Notes: a model not told the origin generated them from the sequence alone. A stretch of DNA of 64,000 nt from Pseudoalteromonas undina (GCF_000238275.3 NZ_AHCF03000003.1:682001-746000); one strand, 5' to 3'. Shown: positions 9,874-20,434, counted from the first letter of the stretch. Numbers and translations: made by a program.

Positions 9874-10431
9874 GTGATTAACGATATTCAAAAAGATGCG
9901 CAAGAGCGCATGCAAAAAAGTGTAGCAGCACTTGGTAGTCAATTATCTAAAATTCGTACTGGCCGTGCTCATCCTGCAATTTTAGACGGCATTATGGTGT
10001 CGTACTACGGCGCTCCAACACCGTTAAACCAAGTTGCAAATGTAACTATTGAAGATTCACGCACACTAGCTATTGGTGTATTTGATAAGTCTTTAGCGCA
10101 AGCTGTTGAAAAAGCTATTATGGCTTCTGACCTTGGTTTAAACCCAATGTCTGCAGGCACAGTTATTCGTGTACCTCTTCCTCCATTGACTGAAGAACGT
10201 CGTAAAGATTTAATTAAAATCGTACGTGGCGAAGTAGAAGGCGGACGTGTTGCTATTCGTAATATTCGTCGTGATGCAAATGGCGATATTAAAAACTTAT
10301 TAAAAGATAAAGACATCTCTGAAGACGAAGCACGTCAAGGTGAAGATGCAATTCAAAAAATCACTGATAAGTTTATTAAAGAAATGGATACACAATTAAC
10401 AGCGAAAGAAGCTGAGTTGATGGAGATCTAA
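9874..10431 (+). CDS. frr: Ribosome recycling factor
   Basis: The 185-residue protein, with EF-G, splits the post-termination ribosome. The typical start [16 protein letters not shown] and the conserved [14 protein letters not shown] are present, as is the [15 protein letters not shown] hinge near residue 105. The length is exactly that of the family. The gene follows pyrH closely and is followed by a strong terminator before uppS. Confidence 0.98.
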   Translation: MINDIQKDAQERMQKSVAALGSQLSKIRTGRAHPAILDGIMVSYYGAPTPLNQVANVTIEDSRTLAIGVFDKSLAQAVEKAIMASDLGLNPMSAGTVIRVPLPPLTEERRKDLIKIVRGEVEGGRVAIRNIRRDANGDIKNLLKDKDISEDEARQGEDAIQKITDKFIKEMDTQLTAKEAELMEI

Positions 10432-10652
10432 TAACTGTTCTAGACCTAGGCAAACAGCTTTAGCTAAATAATTAAGCCGCTTTTCACAAGTATTCGCACT
10501 TTACTTTAATTGTGTGATTTTAAAGAGTAACAGAATGTATTTTCTCTTTACTAGTGGCTCGATTATCAGTAAATACAAGGTTGTTAGCTGTATAATTATT
10601 TGCTTAAAGTAGATTTATTATCACGGGTACAGGTTAAATTTATTAGTTTTGA

Positions 10653-10687
10653 AACGCCGTCTGGGGTATACTAGGCGGCGTTTTTTT
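10653..10687 (+). terminator. Intrinsic terminator between frr and uppS
   Basis: AACGCCGTCT (10653-10662) pairs along its length with AGGCGGCGTT (10673-10682), allowing one G-U pair, and is followed by seven T. The open uppS frame runs through this hairpin, which is one reason to reject the far-upstream start. Confidence 0.88.
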
Positions 10688-10705
10688 ATGGAATACACAA
10701 AATTT

Positions 10706-11467
10706 ATGGTTCTAGACGCTGATACAATTTCACAGCAATGTTTGCCTAAACATGTTGCCATCATCATGGATGGGAACGGGCGTTGGGCACAAGCCAGAAA
10801 TAGGCCTCGTGTATATGGGCATAAAAAAGGCGTGGATGCAGTTCGTCAATCTGTGCAGTTTTGTACTAAATTAGGGATACAATCGTTAACCTTATTTGCT
10901 TTTAGTAGTGAAAACTGGCGCCGCCCTGAAGACGAAGTAAATACATTAATGGAGCTTTTTTTATTTGTACTAAGTAAAGAAGTTAAAAAGCTGCATAAAA
11001 ATAACGTAAAACTAACCATCATTGGAGATTTATCTCGATTCTCTGAAAGCTTGCGTGCGAAAGTACATACTGCGCAAGAACTAACAGCGAATAACACCGG
11101 TCTGCACTTAAATGTAGCGGCAAATTACGGTGGTCGCTGGGATATGACTCATGCTGCTAAGCAAGTTGCTTTACAAGTAGCAAATGGGGAACTTGATCCC
11201 GCAGACATTACAGAAGAACATATTGCACAGCATATGAGTATGGCAGATCAGGCACAGCCAGATTTATTGATCCGTACTGGTGGCGATGTCAGAATTAGTA
11301 ATTTTTTACTTTGGCAGGCAGCCTACGCTGAACTTTATTTTACCAATACACTTTGGCCTGACTTTAACGAAGCTGCTTTTGCAGAGGCCATCGCATGTTA
11401 CGTTGCCAGAGAGCGACGTTTTGGTTGCACGGGCGAACAAATAAAACAATTACTCGCTCAAACCTAA
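10706..11467 (+). CDS. uppS: Undecaprenyl diphosphate synthase
   Basis: This cis-prenyltransferase makes the C55 carrier lipid for peptidoglycan and other envelope glycans. The active-site [10 protein letters not shown] motif with its essential Asp lies near residue 20, and [13 protein letters not shown] and the C-terminal [15 protein letters not shown] motifs are intact. I prefer ATG 10706, which gives 253 residues, the family norm. An in-frame ATG at 10688 sits on the terminator T tract with no ribosome site, and the still earlier frame crosses the hairpin. The next gene, cdsA, follows after 21 bp. Confidence 0.95.
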   Translation: MVLDADTISQQCLPKHVAIIMDGNGRWAQARNRPRVYGHKKGVDAVRQSVQFCTKLGIQSLTLFAFSSENWRRPEDEVNTLMELFLFVLSKEVKKLHKNNVKLTIIGDLSRFSESLRAKVHTAQELTANNTGLHLNVAANYGGRWDMTHAAKQVALQVANGELDPADITEEHIAQHMSMADQAQPDLLIRTGGDVRISNFLLWQAAYAELYFTNTLWPDFNEAAFAEAIACYVARERRFGCTGEQIKQLLAQT

Positions 11468-11488
11468 AATAGATTAAGGGTCATCATT

Positions 11489-12355
11489 TTGTTAAAACAA
11501 CGTATTTTAACCTCACTAGTGCTAGCACCATTAGCACTGGCTTTGGTTTTTTACACCCCACTAACGTTATTTAGTTATTTTGCGGGTGCTATTGTATTAA
11601 TGGGCGCATGGGAATGGTCTGCTTTTATGGGGCTATGCGATAAACTAAAACGCGGTGCGTTTGTATTGTTAGTTGCAGTATTACTTGGTTTACTTAATTT
11701 ACATTGGCCGATAGAAACTCTATGGCAGAACGGCAAGCTTGTAGGTGATGCCAATTACTTATTTACCTTATCGTTTTCATGGTGGTTAGTTGCAAGTTAT
11801 TTAGTGTGGCGTTATCCCGCTATGGCTAAAGGCTGGAATGAAGGGCTCATGATGCGCGGTATTGCAGGTTTACTGACATTGGTACCACTGTGGCTTGCGC
11901 TTAACACCCTTCGAAGTGCGCAATATACAGAATCAACACACTATGGTTCTATGCTGATTTTAGTGGTTCTAGGTATTGTATGGAGTGCCGATATTGGCGC
12001 TTACTTTACCGGTAAAAGTTTCGGTAAACATAAGTTAATGCCTAAAGTTAGTCCAAATAAAACCATAGAAGGCCTCGCCGGTGGCGTGGTTGCTGCGGTG
12101 TTATTTGTATTGGCTTTTTGTTATTACACTAACGTTGATACTTCTGTGTGGCCAATTTATGCAGTAATGACAGCATTTATTGCTTTGTTCTCTGCGGTAG
12201 GTGATTTACTCGAGAGTATGTTTAAACGTGAAGCGGGTCTTAAAGATAGCGGCAGTTGCCTACCTGGGCACGGCGGTATTTTAGACCGTATTGATAGCTT
12301 AACTGCAGCAGCGCCGATGTTTGTTATTTGCTTTGCCTGGACACTGAGTTTATGA
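11489..12355 (+). CDS. cdsA: Phosphatidate cytidylyltransferase
   Basis: The 288-residue polytopic inner-membrane enzyme converts phosphatidic acid and CTP to CDP-diacylglycerol, the branch point of phospholipid synthesis. Multiple hydrophobic helices fill the protein. The signature near the C terminus (KREAGLKDSGSCLPGHGG followed by ILDRIDS) is complete. The start is a TTG at 11489 with AAGGG upstream. It ends in an ATGA overlap with dxr, indicating translational coupling. Confidence 0.96.
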   Translation: MLKQRILTSLVLAPLALALVFYTPLTLFSYFAGAIVLMGAWEWSAFMGLCDKLKRGAFVLLVAVLLGLLNLHWPIETLWQNGKLVGDANYLFTLSFSWWLVASYLVWRYPAMAKGWNEGLMMRGIAGLLTLVPLWLALNTLRSAQYTESTHYGSMLILVVLGIVWSADIGAYFTGKSFGKHKLMPKVSPNKTIEGLAGGVVAAVLFVLAFCYYTNVDTSVWPIYAVMTAFIALFSAVGDLLESMFKREAGLKDSGSCLPGHGGILDRIDSLTAAAPMFVICFAWTLSL

Positions 12356-13554
12356 GTGTAGTGCAACAACTGGTTATTTTGGGTGCAACGGGGTCTATAG
12401 GTCTTAGCACGTTAGATGTTGTTGCAAGAAATCAACAGCAGTTCAAGGTGTTCGCATTGGCCGCAGGGCAAAATGCAAAGAAAATGGCTGAGTTGTGTCT
12501 TGCTCATCAACCTCGGTATGCTGTTATGGCTTCAGAGCAAGCCGCTAAGCAGCTTAGTGAACTTTTAAAAGGCATGTGTAAAACACAAGTAATGCATGGC
12601 GAGAAAGCCATGAGTGAGCTTTGTGCGCATGTTGATGTTGATACTGTGATGTCAGCTATTGTTGGTGCAGCTGGGTTACTGCCTACCTTGAGCGCAGTTG
12701 AAGCAGGAAAAAAAGTACTGCTGGCAAACAAAGAGTCATTGGTGATGTCGGGTCAGTTGTTTATTGATAAAGTGAAACAACATCAAGCAACTTTATTACC
12801 CATCGACAGCGAACATAATGCTATTTTTCAGTGTTTACCTAGTACGTTGCAAAACACCCAAGGACAAGCACGGCTTGAGCAGCATGGCGTTAGCAAAATT
12901 TTATTAACTGGCTCTGGTGGCCCATTTTTAAACCGTGATATTAATACGCTTGATAGCGTTAGTGTCAGTGAAGCGGTTGCTCACCCTAATTGGTCTATGG
13001 GACAAAAAATATCAGTAGACTCAGCCACGATGATGAACAAGGGCTTAGAGTTTATTGAGGCTAAATGGTTATTTAACTGTGATGCCAGCGACATTGATGT
13101 GGTGATTCACCCACAAAGTATTATCCACTCTATGGTGCAATACCAAGATGGTTCTATTTTAGCGCAAATGGGAAACCCCGATATGCGCACCCCTATAGCA
13201 CATGCGCTTGCCTTTCCACAGCGAATTGATGCGGGTGTTAAACCGTTAAATTTTTCTGATATTTGTGATTTTTCGTTCACCAAACCTGACTTTTCTCGTT
13301 ATCCTAATTTAAAATTAGCAATTGCTGCGTGTGATGCGGGACAGGGTGCAACTACTACGGTGAATGCGGCTAATGAAATGGCTGTAAATGCATTTTTGCA
13401 GGGACAAATTAGTTTTACCGATATTTATAAAGTGAATGCGAAAACGTTAGAGGCTGCAAAGTTCACCAATGTGCAAACGCTTGATGAAATTTTAGAGTGT
13501 GATCGTTTAGCACGTTTGAGTGCAGCGCAGTTTATAACCAAAGTGGTGCATTAA
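12352..13554 (+). CDS. dxr: 1-deoxy-D-xylulose 5-phosphate reductoisomerase
   Basis: This NADPH-dependent enzyme makes 2-C-methyl-D-erythritol 4-phosphate, the committed step of the MEP isoprenoid pathway that feeds UppS. The start is the ATG at 12352, which overlaps the cdsA stop; this gives 400 residues and puts the NADPH-binding GATGSIG at about 11-17. LLANKESLVMSG and the DSEHNAIFQ metal/substrate motif are intact. The longer open frame from 12328 is not needed. rseP starts one base after the stop. Confidence 0.97.
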   Translation: MSVVQQLVILGATGSIGLSTLDVVARNQQQFKVFALAAGQNAKKMAELCLAHQPRYAVMASEQAAKQLSELLKGMCKTQVMHGEKAMSELCAHVDVDTVMSAIVGAAGLLPTLSAVEAGKKVLLANKESLVMSGQLFIDKVKQHQATLLPIDSEHNAIFQCLPSTLQNTQGQARLEQHGVSKILLTGSGGPFLNRDINTLDSVSVSEAVAHPNWSMGQKISVDSATMMNKGLEFIEAKWLFNCDASDIDVVIHPQSIIHSMVQYQDGSILAQMGNPDMRTPIAHALAFPQRIDAGVKPLNFSDICDFSFTKPDFSRYPNLKLAIAACDAGQGATTTVNAANEMAVNAFLQGQISFTDIYKVNAKTLEAAKFTNVQTLDEILECDRLARLSAAQFITKVVH

Positions 13555-13555
13555 A

Positions 13556-14908
13556 ATGTTCGATTTTTTTTGGAATTTAGGCTCATTTATACTCGCACTC
13601 GGAATTTTAGTGACCGTTCACGAATATGGTCATTTTTGGGTGGCTCGTAAGGCGGGCGTTAAGGTACTGCGCTTTTCAATTGGTTTTGGTAAACCTTTAT
13701 TAAAATGGCACGATAAATACAATACTGAATACGTGATCGCGGCAATCCCACTCGGTGGTTACGTAAAAATGTTAGACGAGCGTGTTGATGAAGTACCCGC
13801 AAATCAACGTCATTTATCGTTTAATGCTAAATCTGTTCAAGCGCGAATAGCTATTGTGGCTGCTGGGCCTATGGCGAACTTTTTATTTGCTATTTTTGCT
13901 TTGGCGGCCATGTATATGGTGGGTGTGCAAACCATAAAACCGGTTGTAGGTAATGTTGTTGAAGGCAGTAGAGCAGAACAAGCAGGCATTACGTCTACTC
14001 AGCAAATAATTAAAATTGGTGATGACGATATTACTAATTGGCAAGATGCGACTTTTTCTTTGATGTCGCACTTGGGTGATAAAAGTGTTGCCGTTACTTT
14101 ACGTAATGAAAATTATCAACAAACAACGCAAATTCTCAACCTCGATGGTTGGAAGCTTGATCAGCAAGATGTACCGCCATTGAGCTCGTTGGGGATTGTG
14201 CCGTTTCGCCCTCAAGCAACACTCACTATTGCGGCGATTACTAAAGACTCTGCTGCTGAACAGGCAAATTTACAGATTGACGACATTATTTTGGCTGTAA
14301 ACGGCGAAACAATGAGCAGTTGGCAGCAATTAGTTAATCTTATTACTCAATCGGCTAACAAATCCTTACAATTTAGTGTAAAAAGACAAGATAGTATAAA
14401 AACAATAATAGTGACCCCAAATAGCCGAGTTGTCAGTAATGGTGTTGAACAAGGTTTTTTAGGTGTTGCTCCGGTTGTAGAGCAGTGGCCTGATGATTTT
14501 GTTGAGACTAGACATTATGGGCCACTAGATAGTATTGTGCTGGGCACAAAAGAAACATGGCGTTTAATTACGCTGAGTTTTGACATGATAGGTAACTTAA
14601 TTACTGGTCAAGTATCAGTAAAAAATTTGAGTGGGCCCGTCGGCATTGCAGTCGGTGCCGGCACAAGTGTTAGTTACGGATTAGTCGCATTTTTAAGCTT
14701 TTTAGCTTTGATCAGCGTTAATTTGGGAGTATTTAATTTACTTCCTCTGCCAGTGCTTGATGGTGGGCACTTAATGTATTACATAATTGAACTTTTTCGT
14801 AAAAAACCAGTCTCTGAAAAGACACAAGAGTTTGGTTTTAAAGTGGGAGCCTTGCTACTCATTTTTCTAACATGTTTCGCTTTGTTCAATGATGTATCGC
14901 GCTTGTAG
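13556..14908 (+). CDS. rseP: Site-2 intramembrane metalloprotease RseP
   Basis: The 450-residue inner-membrane protease cleaves the anti-sigma factor RseA during the sigma-E envelope stress response. The zinc-binding VHEYGHFWVARKAG motif is in the first transmembrane helix (about 22-35), two PDZ domains occupy about 115-300, and the second catalytic motif LPVLDGGHL is near 397. Length and topology match E. coli RseP. It lies between dxr and bamA, the conserved order. Confidence 0.97.
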   Translation: MFDFFWNLGSFILALGILVTVHEYGHFWVARKAGVKVLRFSIGFGKPLLKWHDKYNTEYVIAAIPLGGYVKMLDERVDEVPANQRHLSFNAKSVQARIAIVAAGPMANFLFAIFALAAMYMVGVQTIKPVVGNVVEGSRAEQAGITSTQQIIKIGDDDITNWQDATFSLMSHLGDKSVAVTLRNENYQQTTQILNLDGWKLDQQDVPPLSSLGIVPFRPQATLTIAAITKDSAAEQANLQIDDIILAVNGETMSSWQQLVNLITQSANKSLQFSVKRQDSIKTIIVTPNSRVVSNGVEQGFLGVAPVVEQWPDDFVETRHYGPLDSIVLGTKETWRLITLSFDMIGNLITGQVSVKNLSGPVGIAVGAGTSVSYGLVAFLSFLALISVNLGVFNLLPLPVLDGGHLMYYIIELFRKKPVSEKTQEFGFKVGALLLIFLTCFALFNDVSRL

Positions 14909-15013
14909 TATTTAAGCGTGGTGACGACAAATTAGAACACGATTGTAAAGCTCGTAACTATTTAGTTTTCGATGCTAAGCGGTAATACAGTTGTAAAGGA
15001 TAAAGATAATAAA

Positions 15014-17485
15014 ATGGCTATAAAAAAACATTTGGTAGTTTCAAGTTTATTGGGTGCAAGTTTTGCAGCCCTAGGCCAAAACTCCTTTATTGTTGAAGAT
15101 TTAAAAGTTGAAGGATTGCAACGTGTCGCACTTGGTGCTGCATTAACGCATATTCCTATCAACGTGGGCGACAATGTTGATGAATATACAATTTCAAAAA
15201 CAATTAAGTCACTTTATCGCTCAGGTCACTTTGACAATATAAAAGCGTTGCGTGATGGCAATAACGTTATTTTTAAAGTAACTGAACGCCCAACAATTAG
15301 CTTTATTGAATTTGAAGGCAATAAAGACATTAAAGATGAGCAGTTAAACCAGTCGCTTGATCAACAAGATATTCGTCAAGGCGAGCCGCTGGATAAAACG
15401 GTTATCGATAATATTGAAAAAGGCTTAGTTGAGTTCTTCCACAGCATTGGTAAATACAATGCAAAGGTGGATATTAGCATCACTAAGCTGCCACGTAACC
15501 GGGTTAAATTGAGACTCGAGTTTGATGAGGGCGATGCAGCCTCTATTCGTCAAATCAACTTAGTTGGTAATGAACTTTTTTCAAACGAAGAGCTACTTCA
15601 GCTTGCAGAGTCGCAACAAGATTTACCTTGGTGGCAGTTTATGGGTAGCGATCGCTATCAAAAACAAACCATTGAAGGCGATTTAGAAAAAATTCGTAGC
15701 TTTTATTTAGACCGTGGTTATTTGCGTTTTAATATTGATTCGACTCAAGTATCAGTTAGTCCTGAGCGTGAATCGGTTTATGTAACGGCAAATATCACCG
15801 AAGGTGTAAAATACAAAGTGAAAGGCTTTGATTTTATCGGTGATTTACTCGGCCGAGAAGAATTAATAAAAAGTGTTATCCCGCTTCGTACCGGAGAGCT
15901 GTATAACGGCTCAGTGGTGACTTCTTCAGAAGAGTTTATAAAAAGTTACTTAGCTCGTTTTGGATATGCTAACGCTGAAGTACGCACCATTCCAGAGATT
16001 GATGACGAAAACCAAGAAGTACAACTAACTTTGTCGGTTGACCCTGGAAAACGTGTTTATGTTCGTCGAATTATTGTAGGTGGTAACCAAAATACAGCTG
16101 ATGAAGTACTACGTCGTGAAATGACACAGCTTGAAGGTGCATGGCTATCTAACCAAAATCTTGAGCGTTCTAAATTACAAATTCAACGTTTACCTTATAT
16201 GGAAACTGTTGACTTTAATGTGGTGCCTGTTCCCGGTGTGGATGACCAAGTAGATGTTGATTTTACTGTTAAAGAGCAATCTGCGGGTAGCTTTAATGCC
16301 GGCCTTGCTTATGGTTCGTACTTAGGTCTGCAATTTAATATTGGTGTAACTGAATCTAACTTTTTAGGCACAGGTAACCAAATTGGCTTTAACATTAATA
16401 CCTCACGTGGCTCTGAGCGTGTCAGTGTGTCGTACACAGACCCTTACTTTACGCCAGATGGCGTATCGCAAGGCAGCAGCATTTTTTACAGTAATTACGA
16501 TGCTAGCCAGTTTAGCTTAATTGACTATAAGTCAAAAAGTTATGGCCTTGGGACTAACATTGGTTTTCCAATTGATGCTATAAATCGTATTAACTTTGGG
16601 GCTCGTTGGATAGAAGAAGAACTATCAGATATCGCTGAATATGAGCAAACACGTGTATTACGTGAAACCTTTCTCGATCCAGAGAACCCTGATGCGGGCT
16701 TTGAGTTTACCAAGTATGAGTTAAGTGTAGGTTGGTCGCGTGTAACGGTGAACCGTGGTTTGTTCCCAACAGCTGGCTCAAGACAAACATTGAACTTAAC
16801 AGCTACAACGCCAAATTCAGATTTAAAATACTTTAAATTAAATTACGATTCACGTTTTTACTGGCCGATTTCAAACGACCATCGTTGGGTGTTCTCAACG
16901 CGTGCGGCATTAGGTTACGGTAATGGTTATGGCTCTACTAATGGGTATGAGCAGACGCTTCCATTCCAAGAGTATTTCCGTATTACAGAAATGGAACTAC
17001 GTGGCTTTGATAGAAATACTATCTTACCGCGTGCAGTATCACGAGTACCACAATCTATACCAGGCACGCCATCAGGTGATGGTACAACCACAGGTAATAT
17101 TGGTGGAGCATCTGAGTTTGATGTATTGCAACCTCAAGGCCGTATAGGTGGTAACGCGAAAGCCGTTGCAGGTATGGAGCTTATTGTTCCTACACCGTTC
17201 TTAGATGAAGAAAATACCAGTTCGGTACGTACTAGTTTCTTTGTTGATGCTGCCAACGTTTGGGATACCGAGTTTAACGTTGATCGTTATCAAAACTTAG
17301 GTATTGATGAGCGTGCAAAATTAGATGACTACTCAGACCCAATGCGCTTTAGGGTTGCAACCGGTTTATCATTACAATGGATCTCACCTATGGGTCCTAT
17401 GCTGATCAGCTTTGCGTATCCGTTGCAAAAAGAAGAAGATGACGATACCAAGACCATCAGTTTTAATATTAGTAACACTTTCTAA
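15014..17485 (+). CDS. bamA: Outer membrane protein assembly factor BamA
   Basis: BamA is the Omp85-family barrel that inserts beta-barrel proteins into the outer membrane. I start it at ATG 15014, giving a signal peptide (MAIKKHLVVSSLLGASFAALG) and 823 residues; the ATG at 14972 would put a charged tail before the signal and lacks a ribosome site. Five POTRA domains span about 25-420, followed by a 16-strand barrel. The protein ends in phenylalanine (ISNTF), the outer-membrane barrel signature. The chaperone gene skp follows 11 bp later. Confidence 0.97.
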   Translation: MAIKKHLVVSSLLGASFAALGQNSFIVEDLKVEGLQRVALGAALTHIPINVGDNVDEYTISKTIKSLYRSGHFDNIKALRDGNNVIFKVTERPTISFIEFEGNKDIKDEQLNQSLDQQDIRQGEPLDKTVIDNIEKGLVEFFHSIGKYNAKVDISITKLPRNRVKLRLEFDEGDAASIRQINLVGNELFSNEELLQLAESQQDLPWWQFMGSDRYQKQTIEGDLEKIRSFYLDRGYLRFNIDSTQVSVSPERESVYVTANITEGVKYKVKGFDFIGDLLGREELIKSVIPLRTGELYNGSVVTSSEEFIKSYLARFGYANAEVRTIPEIDDENQEVQLTLSVDPGKRVYVRRIIVGGNQNTADEVLRREMTQLEGAWLSNQNLERSKLQIQRLPYMETVDFNVVPVPGVDDQVDVDFTVKEQSAGSFNAGLAYGSYLGLQFNIGVTESNFLGTGNQIGFNINTSRGSERVSVSYTDPYFTPDGVSQGSSIFYSNYDASQFSLIDYKSKSYGLGTNIGFPIDAINRINFGARWIEEELSDIAEYEQTRVLRETFLDPENPDAGFEFTKYELSVGWSRVTVNRGLFPTAGSRQTLNLTATTPNSDLKYFKLNYDSRFYWPISNDHRWVFSTRAALGYGNGYGSTNGYEQTLPFQEYFRITEMELRGFDRNTILPRAVSRVPQSIPGTPSGDGTTTGNIGGASEFDVLQPQGRIGGNAKAVAGMELIVPTPFLDEENTSSVRTSFFVDAANVWDTEFNVDRYQNLGIDERAKLDDYSDPMRFRVATGLSLQWISPMGPMLISFAYPLQKEEDDDTKTISFNISNTF

Positions 17486-17496
17486 AGGAGTTTTTT

Positions 17497-18015
17497 GTGA
17501 AAAAATTATTCAAATCAACAGCAGTTGCCGTTTTAGCTACACTTATGATGGGTACATCAGTTAATGCTTTTGCTCATAAAGTGGGTATTGTAGATATGCA
17601 AGAAATCTACAAGCAGCTTCCACAAATGGCTAAAATCGAACAGTCTTTACAAACTGAATTTGCTGAGCGTCGTCAAGAGCTTGAAAAGTTACAGGGCGAT
17701 ATTCGCTTTGAAGCTGAAAAGTTTAAGCGTGAAAGCACCACAATGAGTCAAGACCAAAAAGACGCATTACGTGATAAAATCCAGGGTATGCAAAAAAACC
17801 TTGCTGAAAAGGGTCGTCCGTTAGAGCAAGAAATTAAAGCACGTCAAAATCAGGAATTGGCTAAAGTTCAGACTTTAATCATTGAAACTATCCAAGAGAT
17901 TGCTAAAAAAGGTGACTTCGACGAAGTTAAAGTAAAAGACACAACTATTTACTTTAATCCTAAAGAAGTAACTGATCTTTCTGAAAAAGTAGTAACAGCT
18001 GTAAGTAAGAAATAA
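17497..18015 (+). CDS. skp: Periplasmic chaperone Skp/OmpH
   Basis: The 172-residue product has a signal peptide ending near AFA (residues 1-26) and a charged, strongly helical body that forms the coiled-coil tentacles of the Skp trimer. It begins HKVGIVDMQEIYKQLPQM, typical of the OmpH family. Skp holds unfolded outer-membrane proteins for delivery to BamA, encoded just upstream. AAGGAG precedes the GTG start. Confidence 0.95.
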   Translation: MKKLFKSTAVAVLATLMMGTSVNAFAHKVGIVDMQEIYKQLPQMAKIEQSLQTEFAERRQELEKLQGDIRFEAEKFKRESTTMSQDQKDALRDKIQGMQKNLAEKGRPLEQEIKARQNQELAKVQTLIIETIQEIAKKGDFDEVKVKDTTIYFNPKEVTDLSEKVVTAVSKK

Positions 18016-18022
18016 TTAATCT

Positions 18023-19045
18023 ATGCAAAATTATACGCTTTCGCAAATTGCGGAACTTCTAGGCGCCGAGCTTCAAGGTGATGGCGCTTTAGAAATTAAA
18101 AAAATAGCGACACTTGCAAATGCCCATACTGGGCATATTGCATTTTTAGCGAACAAGAAATATCGATCTCAGCTTGAGACAACAAAGGCCAGTGCGGTGA
18201 TACTCAGCCCTGACGATGCGGCTTACTTTTCAGGCAATAAAATCATCGTTGCCAATCCTTATGTTTGTTATGCCAAACTCGCTCAGTTTATGGATACTAC
18301 ACCACGTAGTGCAAATAGTGGTATACACCCGAGTGCGGTAATACATGCCAGTGCACAAGTGAGCAAAAGTGCAGCCATTGGTGCTAATGTTGTAATTGAA
18401 GCTGATGCTGTAATTGGTGATAACGCACAAATTGGTCCGAACAGTTTTATTGGTGAACGTGCTAAAATAGGCTCAGGCACCAAACTTTGGCCAAGTGTGA
18501 GCATTTATCATGATGTTGAGATTGGCGCAGATTGTTTATTGCAAGCTAACACTGTCATTGGTAGTGATGGCTTTGGCTATGCAAATGAACGTGGTCAGTG
18601 GCTTAAAATTCCACAATTAGGCTCTGTGATCATTGGCGATAAAGTAGAAATTGGCGCAAGTACCACGATAGATCGTGGTGCGCTTGATGATACTATTATC
18701 CACAGTAACGTTATTATTGATAACCAGTGTCAAATAGCACACAACGTTGAAGTTAACTCAGGCACCGCTATTGCCGGTTGTACTGTACTTGCAGGCAGTG
18801 TCACCATAGGTAAAAATTGCCAGATTGGCGGCATGAGCGCAATTAACGGTCACATGTCTGTGTGTGATGGTGTTATAATTACCGGCATGAGTATGGTGAC
18901 CAAATCAATCACCGAACCAGGTATTTACTCATCTGGTATGCCTCATACGACTAACAAAGAATGGCGAAAATCAATTGCTCATTTGCGCAACCTTTCAGAC
19001 ATGAAATCACGTCTAAAAGCGCTTGAAGCATTGAACAAGTCATGA
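18023..19045 (+). CDS. lpxD: UDP-3-O-(3-hydroxyacyl)glucosamine N-acyltransferase
   Basis: The 340-residue enzyme adds the second acyl chain in lipid A synthesis. A small uridine-binding N-terminal domain (about 1-95) precedes a left-handed beta-helix of hexapeptide repeats (about 100-310), with the catalytic-histidine region in QIAHNVEVNSG near residue 240 and NGHMSVCDG near 277. It is part of the skp-lpxD-fabZ-lpxA cluster and starts 7 bp after skp. Confidence 0.97.
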   Translation: MQNYTLSQIAELLGAELQGDGALEIKKIATLANAHTGHIAFLANKKYRSQLETTKASAVILSPDDAAYFSGNKIIVANPYVCYAKLAQFMDTTPRSANSGIHPSAVIHASAQVSKSAAIGANVVIEADAVIGDNAQIGPNSFIGERAKIGSGTKLWPSVSIYHDVEIGADCLLQANTVIGSDGFGYANERGQWLKIPQLGSVIIGDKVEIGASTTIDRGALDDTIIHSNVIIDNQCQIAHNVEVNSGTAIAGCTVLAGSVTIGKNCQIGGMSAINGHMSVCDGVIITGMSMVTKSITEPGIYSSGMPHTTNKEWRKSIAHLRNLSDMKSRLKALEALNKS

Positions 19046-19072
19046 TCGTTGAACACTAAAAAGGATGCTATT

Positions 19073-19525
19073 TTGGCAAACGAATTAAATAGCCTTGATA
19101 TTCAAGAAATTTTAAGTTTATTACCGCACCGTTACCCGATGCTACTAATTGATCGTGTAATCGATTTCACCCCAGGTGAATCATTGCATGCAATTAAAAA
19201 TGTATCGATTAATGAACCTATTTTCACTGGCCACTTCCCAAATCAGCCGATTTTTCCTGGTGTGCTAATATTAGAGTCAATGGCGCAAGCAACGGGTCTA
19301 TTAGGGTTTAAAACGGTTGAAAATCGTAGCGAAAATGAACTTTACCTATTTGCAGCTGTAGACAACGCGCGTTTTAAGCAGCCAGTTGTGCCAGGTGATA
19401 CCATGCATCTTCATGTTAAGTTTTTAAAAGAGCGTCGTAACATATGGAAATTTGCGGCTGAAGCTAAAGTTGACGGCAAAACAGTGTGTAGCGCCGAAAT
19501 CATGTGTGCTAGAAGAGAGTTTTAA
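19073..19525 (+). CDS. fabZ: (3R)-hydroxyacyl-ACP dehydratase
   Basis: This 150-residue hotdog-fold dehydratase acts in fatty-acid elongation. The active-site His is in [11 protein letters not shown] and the Glu is in [13 protein letters not shown] choose the TTG at 19073 ([20 protein letters not shown]): AAGGA lies 8 bases upstream and the length matches E. coli FabZ. The TTG at 19049 would add an atypical leader that includes the ribosome site itself. lpxA starts two bases after its stop. Confidence 0.95.
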   Translation: MANELNSLDIQEILSLLPHRYPMLLIDRVIDFTPGESLHAIKNVSINEPIFTGHFPNQPIFPGVLILESMAQATGLLGFKTVENRSENELYLFAAVDNARFKQPVVPGDTMHLHVKFLKERRNIWKFAAEAKVDGKTVCSAEIMCARREF

Positions 19526-19527
19526 TT

Positions 19528-20298
19528 GTGATCCATGCTACGGCAATAATCGAACCGGGTGCAAAACTTGGTAACAATGTGTCAGTTGGACCATATAGTT
19601 ACATCGGTAATGATGTTGTTATTGGTGATGACTGCATTATTGAGTCTCACGTTGTTGTTAAAGGGCCTGCTACTATTGGCTCTGGTAACCATATTTTTCA
19701 GTTTGCCTCTGTGGGCGAAGCCTGCCAAGACAAAAAATATAACAACGAACCAACCAGTTTAATTATTGGCGACAATAATGTGATTCGTGAATGTGCGACT
19801 ATCCACCGCGGTACAATTCAAGATGAAGGTGTTACCAAAATAGGCAGCAATAACTTATTTATGGCTTACACCCACGTTGCACACGATGCGGTAATTGGCG
19901 ATAACGTTATTTTTGCAAATAATGCCAGTGTAGCGGGTCACGTTCATGTTGGTGATTGGGTTATTTTAGCGGGTAACTCAGGTGTTCATCAATTTTGTAA
20001 AATTGGTGCGCATGCATTTGTTGGTATGTATTCGGGGGTAAACAAAGACGTACCTCCATTTGTTACCACCATTGGTATGCCAGCAGGCCCTGCAGCAATC
20101 AATACTGAAGGCATGAAACGCCGTGGTTTTGAAAGTGATGAAATCATGGCAGTACGCCGCGCTTATAAAGCGTTTTACCGCAAGAGCTTAGGTGTTGATG
20201 AAGCGATTGAATTACTTGCTGAAGATGCTGCAAAGTTTCCAGCAGTGCAATTGATGATTGATTTCGTTAAAAGCTCAGAACGCGGTATTGTGCGTTAA
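19528..20298 (+). CDS. lpxA: Acyl-[ACP]-UDP-N-acetylglucosamine O-acyltransferase
   Basis: The 256-residue enzyme performs the first step of lipid A synthesis. Hexapeptide repeats of a left-handed beta-helix run from residue 1 to about 185, with the catalytic-histidine motif THVAHDAVIGDN near 120, followed by the C-terminal helical domain. The start is GTG. Unlike in E. coli, lpxB does not follow; a terminator ends the unit and lpxB lies 7.2 kb further on. Confidence 0.97.
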   Translation: MIHATAIIEPGAKLGNNVSVGPYSYIGNDVVIGDDCIIESHVVVKGPATIGSGNHIFQFASVGEACQDKKYNNEPTSLIIGDNNVIRECATIHRGTIQDEGVTKIGSNNLFMAYTHVAHDAVIGDNVIFANNASVAGHVHVGDWVILAGNSGVHQFCKIGAHAFVGMYSGVNKDVPPFVTTIGMPAGPAAINTEGMKRRGFESDEIMAVRRAYKAFYRKSLGVDEAIELLAEDAAKFPAVQLMIDFVKSSERGIVR

Positions 20299-20322
20299 AA
20301 AATAGCATTTTTAACAAATTTA

Positions 20323-20356
20323 AAAACCACCTTTGAGTAATCAAGGTGGTTTTTTA
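20323..20356 (+). terminator. Intrinsic terminator after lpxA
   Basis: AAAACCACCTTTGA pairs perfectly with TCAAGGTGGTTTT around a four-base GTAA loop and is followed by T. It closes the long pyrH-to-lpxA gene cluster. Confidence 0.92.
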
Positions 20357-20434
20357 TTAGCTGATTAATAATTCAGTCTCTACTCAGTATCGTCCTATTA
20401 CACTCCCTCTACATTTTTCAATAAAGTATAAATA